From: Flavihumibacter sp965649495
GTDB lineage: Bacteria > Bacteroidota > Bacteroidia > Chitinophagales > Chitinophagaceae
Direction of reading: 5' to 3'
Length of the DNA: 64,000 nucleotides
NCBI GenBank assembly: GCA_965649495.1
Contig: CBFGLD010000001.1
Coordinates: 1 to 64,000, forward strand
The notes under the pieces are model-generated. The model was not told where the DNA came from and did no database searches. It saw nothing but the letters and a program-made list of their open reading frames with translations. A program made the position numbers and the translations under genes. This document shows, one piece after another, positions 36,801 to 44,700 of this stretch (positions are counted from its first letter, which is position 1; every line of letters starts with the position of its first letter).

Positions 36801-37077
36801 CTACCCTTACCGGGCAGCTGTAACCGAAAACGAGAGCAAAAAATTCGCGAACATTTTTGACCGGACTTATATGAAACTCAGAAGAGTATCGGTTTCATAT
36901 GACCTCACCCGTATTGTCCGCATCAGGCATGTGAATGCATTGGATGTATCTGTATTCGGCTACAACCTGGCGGTATGGAAAAAAATCCCTTACCTGGATC
37001 CGGATTATGGAAATGACGACAACCTGCAGGACCCATCTGCTCGCTATGTAGGCATCTCCTTCAATTTTAAATTCTAA
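33874..37077 (+). CDS. SusC/RagA family TonB-linked outer-membrane protein (orphan pair)
   Basis: A 1067-residue receptor with a signal peptide (about 1-24, MRRSLPVLTVTGILALASV), a CarboxypepD_reg-like domain (about 48-120; VTGTVRDSSGAALPGVSINVK), the linker VVVTAIGIRQQKRKLGYATQ and a plug domain (NPIIVVDGIPIES, GTTASALYGSRGKNGAILITT). It ends in FNFKF. The ATG at 33874 was chosen over a GTG at 33826, which would place 16 polar residues before the signal peptide. Its SusD-like partner follows after 11 bp, but no glycosidase or regulator is adjacent, so the substrate is unknown. The upstream gap holds a small hairpin, GATTG-CGA-CAATC (33756-33768). Confidence 0.93.
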   Translation: MRRSLPVLTVTGILALASVTAAASPAELRDSTQRKEVNIFLNAFDRVTGTVRDSSGAALPGVSINVKGTNRFTVTNNDGRFTIEASDNAILVLSMVGFESREIRANQSNLGEIVLQAHVANLNDVVVTAIGIRQQKRKLGYATQEVDATALAQAKTTNLGNALSGQVAGLTVQNPTGIFQSPGFNLRGKNPIIVVDGIPIESDLFDVNSNNIENINVLKGTTASALYGSRGKNGAILITTKNAKKEGLEINVGNRTMVTAGFTVFPETQTQYGNGSEGKYEFWDGNDGGISDGDMIWGPKFGTGQLVAQWNSPIRDKQTGEVIPWYGDVAGSVYDDKSRYERVPIEWKRHDNLKDFLGTGVVTETNFSAAYRGDKGRYYFSANHAYQKGQVPNSSLQTGSVTFNASYDLAENLQLTTNLSYNKVYSPNFPRYGYGPKNHMYTILIWMGDDVNGTDLKNHMYRPDMIGYRQANYNYAWYNNPWFAAEELNQEHDRDVLSSQLKLSYEMAPGLTLQGRINARSRSLFEDMESPKTYLNYGDSRNGDYKNWNSKQLNLDADFLASYNRKVNNDISLNLTAGAASLYRKTQNEYQSTDGLIQPFVYSLNNTAGPVMASNYLSEKVIRSIYGTVSLDLYNGIYLNATGRQDWSSTIPDKPYFYPSVSMSAILSEFISMPQHIDFVKVNASWASVLSDLDPYSLSAAYNKGVTFGTQPSVNYPAGLFNRNIEPEKSTSYELGISTAFLKNRLSADLTYYHIVDENQIINLPTSVSSGFTSRKVNGNEYTTNGFEVVLNAKPVVTGNFKWNTTLNWSRYVKKLSRIYNNEKTAGLLKKGDRADSYYSREWEKSADGQLILNQNGMPTRNPFYANLGHTDPSWRIGFLNSFKISGFTIDVDIDGAWGGIMRSITHEKMWWGGKHPESVEYRDAEYAAGKPVYVPNGVIVTGGELKRDIDGNVISDTRTYAQNATAVSWQSWSQNYPYRAAVTENESKKFANIFDRTYMKLRRVSVSYDLTRIVRIRHVNALDVSVFGYNLAVWKKIPYLDPDYGNDDNLQDPSARYVGISFNFKF

Positions 37078-37088
37078 TACACATAATA

Positions 37089-38579
37089 ATGAAAACGATT
37101 AATATACTGGTATGCAGCATGCTGGCCGTTACTGTTTCGGTTACATCCTGCCGTAAGTTGGAGGAGATCAATGTGAATCCCAACAGCCTTACCTCTGTAA
37201 ATCCACAATTGATATTACCCAAGGTACAGGTTACCGCTGCATCGCAAATGAATAGCACGAGCCCGCTGTATGCCATCAAGATGCTGGTGCAATCGGATGG
37301 TGAAAGTGAAGAACAGTTTTACAAGTGGGACAGGGGCAGTTTTGATGCTTATAACAACCTGCGCGACATCACCAAAATGGCGGAGGAAGCTGAAAAGGCA
37401 GGAATGCCAGCCTACCTGGCAGTGGCGAAGTTCTTCCGCGCCTGGTATTTTTATAATATGACGCTGCACTTTGGCGACATCCCCTATTCAGAAGCGTTGA
37501 AGGGTGAAAGCGGCGAAGCCTACGCACCGGCATACGACGACCAGAAATCCATTTTCAAGGGAATTCTCTCCGAACTTGAAGAAGCCAATGACATCTTGAA
37601 CGTGGAAAAAACGATCATTGCGGGCGACCTTGTCTACCGGGGTGATGTTACCAAATGGCAAAAGCTGGTGAACAGTTTCCGGCTGAAGGTACTGATGACT
37701 TTGTCCAGGAAAACTGCGGATACGGACCTTTCTGTACAAGCAAGTTTCCGGGATATCGCGGGCAACGAGCCGTTGTTCCAGGGAAATTTCGATAACGCTC
37801 AGCTGGTTTGGCTTGACCAGCAAGGCAACCGGTATCCCCAGTTTAATTCCAGCGGATTTGGATCCGGCATGTATATGGACAGCACTTTCATCCAAAGACT
37901 CCAGGAGCGCAAGGATCCCCGGCTTTTTATTTTTGCTACACAAACCAAAAGTGGCAAAGAGTCTGGTAAGCTGATCACTGACTTCAGCTCTTATGAAGGA
38001 GGTGACCCGGCAGCGCCATATGCTTCCATCAACGTGAAAGCCACACAGGGCATTATATCCAAGGTGAATGAACGCTATTACAAGGACCCTGCCACCGAGC
38101 CCACTATGCTGATGGGATATTCTGAATTGCAACTAATCCTTGCCGAAGCAGCTGTACGAGGCTGGATCACCGGTGAGCCAGCTAATTATTACAATGAAGG
38201 AGTAAAAGCATCGTTTGCTTTTTATAACGATTACGCAAAAGGATATGAGCAGTATGTGGATGAAACGGCCGCAAACGAATACCTCGCACTCAGTATAAAT
38301 GACCTGGAGGCTGTCAATTCCAGCGAAGAAAAGATTGCCAGGATCATCCTGCAGAAATACCTGCAATCCTTCCTCCAACGCAATTGGGAGCCTTATTTTG
38401 AAGCGCTGAGGACTAGCTATCCTTCCTTCCGCAGGCCGGCAGGGGTGAATCTGCCCTACCGGTTCATGTATCCTACCAGCGAGATCACTACCAATACGAC
38501 CAACCTGGAGGCTGCCATTTCCCGGCAGTTTGGAGAAGGAAACGATAATATCTCCCAAATGACCTGGTGGATGAAATAA
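37089..38579 (+). CDS. SusD/RagB family lipoprotein (SusD-like_2 type)
   Basis: A 496-residue lipoprotein with a lipobox ending at Cys21 (SVTSCRKL). The N-terminal LEEINVNPNSLTSVNPQLIL is the mark of the SusD-like_2 subfamily. Helical repeats with AVAKFFRAWYFYNMTLHFGDIPYSEAL (about 115-141) and LMGYSELQLILAEAAVRGW (about 341-359) follow. It should form the lid of the SusC protein encoded 11 bp upstream. SusD-like_2 pairs often serve substrates other than the classical polysaccharides, including peptides or glycoconjugates, but nothing here tells which. It is followed by a terminator. Confidence 0.93.
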   Translation: MKTINILVCSMLAVTVSVTSCRKLEEINVNPNSLTSVNPQLILPKVQVTAASQMNSTSPLYAIKMLVQSDGESEEQFYKWDRGSFDAYNNLRDITKMAEEAEKAGMPAYLAVAKFFRAWYFYNMTLHFGDIPYSEALKGESGEAYAPAYDDQKSIFKGILSELEEANDILNVEKTIIAGDLVYRGDVTKWQKLVNSFRLKVLMTLSRKTADTDLSVQASFRDIAGNEPLFQGNFDNAQLVWLDQQGNRYPQFNSSGFGSGMYMDSTFIQRLQERKDPRLFIFATQTKSGKESGKLITDFSSYEGGDPAAPYASINVKATQGIISKVNERYYKDPATEPTMLMGYSELQLILAEAAVRGWITGEPANYYNEGVKASFAFYNDYAKGYEQYVDETAANEYLALSINDLEAVNSSEEKIARIILQKYLQSFLQRNWEPYFEALRTSYPSFRRPAGVNLPYRFMYPTSEITTNTTNLEAAISRQFGEGNDNISQMTWWMK

Positions 38580-38600
38580 GTCCCCCTAACCCCTTCTTTC

Positions 38601-38634
38601 ACACCCGGCAGTTTAAACTGTCCGGGTGTTTTGT
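38601..38634 (+). terminator. Rho-independent terminator after the orphan susCD pair
   Basis: ACACCCGG-CAGTTT pairs with AAACTG-(T)-CCGGGTGT, a 14-bp stem with one bulged T, followed by TTTTGTTTT. It separates the susCD pair from the histidine kinase gene, whose ATG is at 38685. Confidence 0.8.
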
Positions 38635-38684
38635 TTTATTTATATTACAAGCGTTTTCAACACTTCAATAAAACTGTCCGCAGG

Positions 38685-41096
38685 ATGACCGCCCCCGTTA
38701 ATGAAGCCGGAATGGATAAAGTGATTGCTGCCCTTACCGCTGCAGGGTATGGGTGTTGGTGGCTGGACCTCCCCTCCCAACTGCTGGTATTGGACCAACA
38801 GTGTATGCAGTTAAGCGGTGCTCCGGCAGGTGGTCTGGATATAGAAGCTTTACTGGGGTATGTTCATCCCCTTGATAAAGAAGCAGTCAATAAGGCCTTC
38901 CTGAATTGTATCAAGGAAAAGGAAAACCGGTTGCAGATAAGCTTCCGCACGGTTGTCAGTTCAGGCACTGATCCAGTCTGGATACATTGCCGGGGAGCCG
39001 CCAGCCGGAATGAGGACGGGGAGCTTGTATCCTTTACCGGCCTAATGCATACACTCGCAGCACCGGTATACAATCAGCCCGACCCTGCCACACTGAACGC
39101 CCTTAGTCAACTGGAAGCCAGCGAAGCACGGTTCAGAAGCATCGTGGAGCAATCACCTATGGCAATCGGGCTATTGCGCGGCCGTGACATGATCGTTGAG
39201 TTGGGCAATGAAATGATGTTTGACATTTGGGGAAAGGGCAAAAATATCCTGGGGATGAAGATCATTGACGTATTGCCCGAGATCCGGGACCAGGGTTTCA
39301 TGGAGCTGATGGAGCGGGTTTTCGATACAGGAGAGCCTTACCTGGGATATGGTTACCTGGCAAAGCTGCACCGCAACGGAAGATTGGAAGAAGGTTATTT
39401 TGATTTTGCTTATACACCGGTAAGGGACCTTACCCAGAATATAATGGGTATCATGGTGATGGCAACCGATGTTACCAAACAGGTCCTGGCAAAGCAGGCC
39501 ATTGAAAAGAGTGAATATAAGTTCCGGAGCCTCCTGGAGGAGGCACCGTTTGCCACCGCGCTGTACCAGGGCCGGGAACTGGTTATAGAAATGGCGAACG
39601 ATGCCATGATCCGTTTATGGGGTAAAGACCCTTCCGTTATCGGCATGCACCTTCAGGATGCCCTTCCCGAACTGGAGGGGCAACCATTCATTGACCTGCT
39701 CCACGAAGTGTTTGACACCGGCATTGCCTATCATGCAAAAGATCAGCGTGCCGACCTCGTAGTGGATGGAAAACTAAGCAGTTTTTATTTCAACTTTACC
39801 TATAAGCCCCTCTTTGATGAAAACGGTAAAACCTATTCGATCCTGAATATGGCAATGGATGTGACCGACCAATACCTCAACCGGAAAAAGGTGGAGGAGG
39901 CAGAATCGGCACTGAGGGGAGCAGTGGAACTGGCCGAACTGGGCACCTGGGGATATGACATGCAGACACAGGAATTCTTTATATCAGACAGGCTTAAGTC
40001 CTGGCTGGGTATAGAAGAGGACCGGACTGGAATGGAAACTTTTAATTCAATTGTACCGGAGGACAGAGACCGGATCGCCAATGCGGTACAGGCAGCGCTT
40101 ACCCCCGGTTCCAGCGGGTTATACGATGAAGAATACCGGATCATGGATCTGAAAAGCGGCCAGCAGCGTATACTTCATGCACAAGGTCGAACCATCTTTG
40201 ACGGAAGCGGAAAGCCCATAAGCATAAATGGTACTGTGCAGGACGTAACTACCCAGCGAGAGATACAACTGAGCCTGGAAAATGAAGTGCAGCAACGAAC
40301 CGAAGAACTGGCCGCCGCCAACGATAAGCTGAAATCCATCAACGAAGAACTGGCCGAAACCAACAGGCAATTGTCGCGTTCCAATGAAGAACTGGCCCAA
40401 TATGCCTATGTGGCCAGTCACGACCTCCAGGAGCCACTCCGTAAGATCATGTTATTCAGCGACATGTTGCGCAAAAAAACCGGCAAACCGGAGGAGCAGT
40501 CTATTATCATCGAAAAAATCAATCGTTCCGCAGACAGGATGTCAAACCTTATCCAAAGCCTGCTGGAGTTTTCCCGTCTTTTACAATCGGATACGCTGAT
40601 CCAGCCCGTGAACCTGCAATCGATCCTGAACAAGGTTATGACTGATTTTGAGTTATCCATCCAGGAAAAAAATGCCACTATTAACATAGGGCCTATGCCC
40701 GTGATTGATGCCATTGAACTGCAGATGAACCAGCTTTTTTACAACCTTTTCAGTAATGCGCTGAAGTTCACCACCGAGGAACGGCAACCTGAGATCAGCA
40801 TTTCTGCTTCCATCTTTGGTAACGAAAACGGGTATCATTTCCATCACATCAGGTTTTCCGATAATGGAATTGGGATTGAGGACCGTTATAAGGAGCAGAT
40901 ATTCGAGGTGTTCCGCAAGTTACATACAAGGGATATTTACCAGGGGTCTGGAATCGGGCTGTCTATATGCCGCAGGATAGTTGCCAATCATGAAGGCACT
41001 ATCCACGTGGAGTCGGAACCCGGGAAAGGCACCACCTTCCATATCATGCTGCCGGCACGCCTAACACAACCTAATTCAACAGGATCTCATCAATAA
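38685..41096 (+). CDS. Multi-PAS sensor histidine kinase
   Basis: An 803-residue kinase with no transmembrane segment. Four PAS-like domains (about 8-125, 145-265, 268-395 and 400-525) precede a coiled coil (about 530-575), a HisKA domain with phospho-acceptor His579 (ASHDLQEPLRK) and an HATPase_c domain with N-box LFYNLFSNALKFT, G1 DNGIGI and G2 GSGIGLSICRR. PAS domains two and three are similar and look duplicated (ARFRSIVEQSPMAIGLL; YKFRSLLEEAPFATALY). No response regulator is adjacent. The ATG at 38685 is used; a TTG at 38631 would lie in the terminator. Its last 26 bp overlap the convergent cytochrome gene. Confidence 0.92.
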   Translation: MTAPVNEAGMDKVIAALTAAGYGCWWLDLPSQLLVLDQQCMQLSGAPAGGLDIEALLGYVHPLDKEAVNKAFLNCIKEKENRLQISFRTVVSSGTDPVWIHCRGAASRNEDGELVSFTGLMHTLAAPVYNQPDPATLNALSQLEASEARFRSIVEQSPMAIGLLRGRDMIVELGNEMMFDIWGKGKNILGMKIIDVLPEIRDQGFMELMERVFDTGEPYLGYGYLAKLHRNGRLEEGYFDFAYTPVRDLTQNIMGIMVMATDVTKQVLAKQAIEKSEYKFRSLLEEAPFATALYQGRELVIEMANDAMIRLWGKDPSVIGMHLQDALPELEGQPFIDLLHEVFDTGIAYHAKDQRADLVVDGKLSSFYFNFTYKPLFDENGKTYSILNMAMDVTDQYLNRKKVEEAESALRGAVELAELGTWGYDMQTQEFFISDRLKSWLGIEEDRTGMETFNSIVPEDRDRIANAVQAALTPGSSGLYDEEYRIMDLKSGQQRILHAQGRTIFDGSGKPISINGTVQDVTTQREIQLSLENEVQQRTEELAAANDKLKSINEELAETNRQLSRSNEELAQYAYVASHDLQEPLRKIMLFSDMLRKKTGKPEEQSIIIEKINRSADRMSNLIQSLLEFSRLLQSDTLIQPVNLQSILNKVMTDFELSIQEKNATINIGPMPVIDAIELQMNQLFYNLFSNALKFTTEERQPEISISASIFGNENGYHFHHIRFSDNGIGIEDRYKEQIFEVFRKLHTRDIYQGSGIGLSICRRIVANHEGTIHVESEPGKGTTFHIMLPARLTQPNSTGSHQ

Positions 41097-43224
41097 AGAT
41101 CCATCCCCGCTCGCCTTTGCCACGGTGCCAGGAAGGCAGCTTACGGACCGGCCGGATCACCATGCGCAACAGGCTTACGGGGCGGCCATCCAGGTGAAAA
41201 TCATACACAGGGTACCAGGCGTCTAATTCTTTATTAGGTTGATCGGGTCGGAGTCTTTTTACCAGCCGGAGATCCTGAAAACTGTTTCCTGCCCATAATT
41301 CCAGTTCCAGTGGTGGCATGATATAGCTTTTAACATCAACCATCAAACTGTAACTGACCCGTTTTATTGGGGTTGGCGTTTTCAGGCGGATCAAAGCTTT
41401 CAGATCGGTTTCTTTATAACCCAGCCAACCTCCATTTTTAAAGAATAGCTCCCCCTTTTCCAGGTCAGTAAGGGTACGGGAACCCTCCCCCGCATAGAGT
41501 TTGTCGGGCTTGGTTTCCAACTCAATGCTGTCCGGACGGATACCACTTCGCAGGAAATGCATTTCAGAAACATCGCTGCTGTACCATCCCGGCAAATAAG
41601 CCCTGGCTTTCAAAAGGGTATTGCTGTCAAGTACTAAGGGCTGCTGGTAAACAGGTGAAAGCAGGCTGTCAGGATCCTTGCCATCTGTGCTGTAACGAAT
41701 CACGGCACCTTTTACATATGCTTTTAATGGAACGGTAATGGTGCCGGCGAACAGCGGCTTCTCCGCATCTATAATAGGCTTGTTGAGTTTCGCCACCAGG
41801 GTATCTGCGCCGGAACCTCCCTGGATCAGAATATTGGGATAGGCTTCCCGTAGCGCCTCCAGTTTACTTGCTGGCAAACCGGTATTCCATAGATATACAA
41901 CCGAAAGATTTTTCATAGCAGCTGGCAGTACCAGCTTATTTGCACCAAGCTGGGTTCCGGAGAGGCTAAGCTGCTGCAGGCGCGATAAGCCCGCCAGGTG
42001 CTGAAGCCCATTGGCCGTAACCCTGGTAAACGAAAGATTTAACCTTCTCAGTTCCGGAAAGCCGGCAATGATCACCAGGTCAGAGTCGGAGACCGGCATG
42101 CCTGAAAGGTTCAGCGATACGATATTTCCTGCCAAAGGCCGTAAAGCCGCAAGTTCCTTGCTGTTGTATTGGTGGCTGCCAAAAAATCGAACCGACAATG
42201 CGGGCGATGCTGCTGCCAGCCTCTCCACTCTCCGGTAATCGTTATTTACTGCCGCCACTATTTTTTCATCCGCTGGTTCAAAAGCAAATACACCGTCTTC
42301 GAGGCTATTAAAATAACCCGATGCCAGTATGCGAAGACTATCTTGCTCCGTCAGGTCAACCAGCTTAGTGGTAAACCCCGAACCACCCCGAATCCAGTAA
42401 TAGATCAGTTTCAATTCCGTATCTGTTAACTGTGGTTTTTCTTTAGGGGGCATATGTTCCTTGTGTTCCACAGGCAGGTGCAGACGATGTAGCATCAGTC
42501 CAAATCCGGCCTGGGTGGTATCCCATAGTTTCCCATTTTTACCACCCCGGAGCAATTGCTCTGTTGTAGTCATGACTAACTGCCCCTTGGCTTTCCGGTC
42601 GTTGTGACATCCCGCACATTTGCTATCCAGCACTGGTTTCACCAGGTGGGTAAAGACCACGGCGTCTTCCAGCAGCACTTCTGGTTTTGTGTCAGCAGGC
42701 GACACAGGCTCCAGCACAAAATTCTCACCGTGCGTGATGGTGGCTCCTTCGTGGGCGGCCAAAAGGATGGCCAGGGTAGCTGTAATACCCATACCGATCG
42801 TCGCACCAAAATGGTTTCGGGCGCTTTTGCGGAAACCATACCATACCAGGGTAATCCATGCCACTCCAATACCCGACCATTGATGTATAGCCAGGGCGTC
42901 CGTATCATATCCTTCTTCCTTACTTAAAAAAGTTCCCATCAGGACGGCCATCGTTGAACTGAAGGCAGCTGATAGGAGGAACCAATCACCTGCCAGCCGC
43001 AACACCTCCTGCCGCGTACCGCGCGTGAACGTTTCCCATGCCGCTGCCAACAATAATAATACAATCGGAAAATGCAACACCAGGGGATGCATTCTTCCCA
43101 TCACCTGTAACCAGGGGGCAAGTTGAATCTTCTGCCCGAACAAGAGCAAGATTACCAGCAGGCCGTTTACCAGCAGACAGGATTGAAAAATGATTTCCTG
43201 TAAAAAGCGGGATTGCTTTTTCAA
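41071..43224 (-). CDS. Membrane-bound cytochrome c protein with DUF2231-like, leucine-rich and chitobiase C-terminal-like domains
   Basis: A 717-residue multidomain protein. About five N-terminal transmembrane helices (14-158, DUF2231-like; GRMHPLVLHFPIVLLLL) are followed by a planctomycete-type cytochrome domain with one haem site, Cys203-Ala-Gly-Cys206-His207, and HMPPKEKPQ as possible Met ligand region. Then come leucine-rich repeats (about 365-460; LRRLNLSFTRVTANGLQHL), a CHB_HEX_C-type domain (about 485-560; VIRYSTDGKDPDS) and a beta-sandwich C-terminus. Last gene of the cytochrome trio, 21 bp after the DUF1501 gene. The start is a TTG; the nearest ATG is out of frame. The biochemical role is unknown. 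Confidence 0.82.
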   Translation of the reverse strand: MKKQSRFLQEIIFQSCLLVNGLLVILLLFGQKIQLAPWLQVMGRMHPLVLHFPIVLLLLAAAWETFTRGTRQEVLRLAGDWFLLSAAFSSTMAVLMGTFLSKEEGYDTDALAIHQWSGIGVAWITLVWYGFRKSARNHFGATIGMGITATLAILLAAHEGATITHGENFVLEPVSPADTKPEVLLEDAVVFTHLVKPVLDSKCAGCHNDRKAKGQLVMTTTEQLLRGGKNGKLWDTTQAGFGLMLHRLHLPVEHKEHMPPKEKPQLTDTELKLIYYWIRGGSGFTTKLVDLTEQDSLRILASGYFNSLEDGVFAFEPADEKIVAAVNNDYRRVERLAAASPALSVRFFGSHQYNSKELAALRPLAGNIVSLNLSGMPVSDSDLVIIAGFPELRRLNLSFTRVTANGLQHLAGLSRLQQLSLSGTQLGANKLVLPAAMKNLSVVYLWNTGLPASKLEALREAYPNILIQGGSGADTLVAKLNKPIIDAEKPLFAGTITVPLKAYVKGAVIRYSTDGKDPDSLLSPVYQQPLVLDSNTLLKARAYLPGWYSSDVSEMHFLRSGIRPDSIELETKPDKLYAGEGSRTLTDLEKGELFFKNGGWLGYKETDLKALIRLKTPTPIKRVSYSLMVDVKSYIMPPLELELWAGNSFQDLRLVKRLRPDQPNKELDAWYPVYDFHLDGRPVSLLRMVIRPVRKLPSWHRGKGERGWIFIDEILLN

Positions 43225-43245
43225 CTCATATCGGGTTTAGGGTAC

Positions 43246-44697
43246 TTATGTTTTGAGGATATCCTTAACTACCGTTCCGGCTACATCCGTCAGCCGGTAG
43301 CGTCTGCCCAGGTGTTTATAGACAAGTTTTTCATGGTCCAGTCCCATCAGGTGCAGGGCAGTAGCGTGAAAATCGTGCACATGAACCGGGTTGGAAACAA
43401 TATTATACCCAAATTCATCGGTTTCACCATATACTCCGGGTTTAACGCCGCCGCCAGCCATCCATACGGTAAAGCACCGGGGGTGGTGGTCCCTGCCGTA
43501 ATTATCTTTCTTTAAAATGCCCTGGCAATAATTGGTCCGGCCGAATTCGCCTCCCCAGATTACCAGGGTTTCGTCCAGCAACCCTCGCTGTTTGAGGTCA
43601 GTGATGAGTGCTGCGGATGCCTGGTCGGTATCCATGCATTGTCCACGTATTTCCTGGGGAAGGTTACTGTGCCCATCCCAACCCTGGTGATACAGCTGTA
43701 CAAAGCGGACTCCGTTCTCCGATAGCTTCCGTGCCAGCAGGCAATTGGCGGCATAGGTTCCGGGAACCAGGCAATCGGGACCATATAATTTAATTATCTC
43801 ATCGGGCTCCTTACTCAGGTCCGTCACTTCCGGTACAGCCGTTTGCATGCGATAGGCCATCTCATATTGCTGGACCTTGCTTTTTATTTCGGGGTCTCCA
43901 AACTGCTGATAACTCTCTTCATTCAATTCAGCAAGCTTATCCAGCATTTTACGCCTTTCTGCTCGGGTCATCCCCGGATGGTCGTTGAGATATAAAACAG
44001 GATGTTCGCTGTTGCTGAATTGTACTCCCTGGTGTATACTATCCAGGAATCCGTTGGTCCATAATTTTGAGTAAACGCCCTGGCCATTTCCTTTTCCCTT
44101 TGACAGTAGCACACAGAAAGCGGGCAGGTTCTTGTTTTCGCTGCCTAACCCATAACTGAGCCACGAACCCATACTGGGCCGGTTGCCTACTTGTGCACCG
44201 GTCTGGAAAAATGTAAGTGCGGGGTCGTGGTTGATGGCTTCCGTATAGAGGCTTCGAATGATACAGAGCTCATCCACAATTTTTGCTGTATGCGGCAATA
44301 GCTCACTTATATAAGCCCCGTGCTGGCCATACTGGCTGAACTTAAAATAGCTGGCGGCCAGCGGGAACTTATCCTGGCCGGACGTCATCCCCGTTAATCG
44401 CTGCCCCATCCGTATCGATGCCGGCAGATCCTTTCCATGCATTTTCTCCAACAGAGGTTTGTAATCGAAAAGGTCCAGTTGCGAAGGGGCCCCATTCTGG
44501 AACAGGTAAATGATCCTTTTGGCTTTGGGTGCGAAATGCGGTATTGCTGAAAATTCCAGGGGCGCTTCCTCTCCTTCTCCGAAAAGATCGGGTATCAACA
44601 GGGAGCCCAGGGCCGCTCCACCCACTCCCATTGCCAGCCTCGACAGGAATCTCCTTCGATTCATCCCCAGCCGGTATTCCAGTACTTCTTTTTCCAT
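43246..44697 (-). CDS. DUF1501 family Tat-exported protein
   Basis: A 483-residue protein with a twin-arginine signal (MNRRRFLSRLAMGVGGAALG, about 12-31) and a sulfatase/alkaline-phosphatase-like fold as in DUF1501: IIYLFQNGAPSQLDLFDYKP, RSLYTEAINHDPALTFFQTG, PAFCVLLSK, FVQLYHQGWDGHSNLPQ, LVIWGGEFGRT and GRDHHPRCFTVWMAGGG. The Asp and His residues of these motifs are candidate metal ligands. DUF1501 genes nearly always accompany DUF1549/DUF1553 cytochrome genes in Planctomycetes; the function is unknown. It begins 3 bp after the upstream gene's stop and is followed by the DUF2231-like cytochrome gene. Confidence 0.9.
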   Translation of the reverse strand: MEKEVLEYRLGMNRRRFLSRLAMGVGGAALGSLLIPDLFGEGEEAPLEFSAIPHFAPKAKRIIYLFQNGAPSQLDLFDYKPLLEKMHGKDLPASIRMGQRLTGMTSGQDKFPLAASYFKFSQYGQHGAYISELLPHTAKIVDELCIIRSLYTEAINHDPALTFFQTGAQVGNRPSMGSWLSYGLGSENKNLPAFCVLLSKGKGNGQGVYSKLWTNGFLDSIHQGVQFSNSEHPVLYLNDHPGMTRAERRKMLDKLAELNEESYQQFGDPEIKSKVQQYEMAYRMQTAVPEVTDLSKEPDEIIKLYGPDCLVPGTYAANCLLARKLSENGVRFVQLYHQGWDGHSNLPQEIRGQCMDTDQASAALITDLKQRGLLDETLVIWGGEFGRTNYCQGILKKDNYGRDHHPRCFTVWMAGGGVKPGVYGETDEFGYNIVSNPVHVHDFHATALHLMGLDHEKLVYKHLGRRYRLTDVAGTVVKDILKT

Positions 44698-44700
44698 CTG

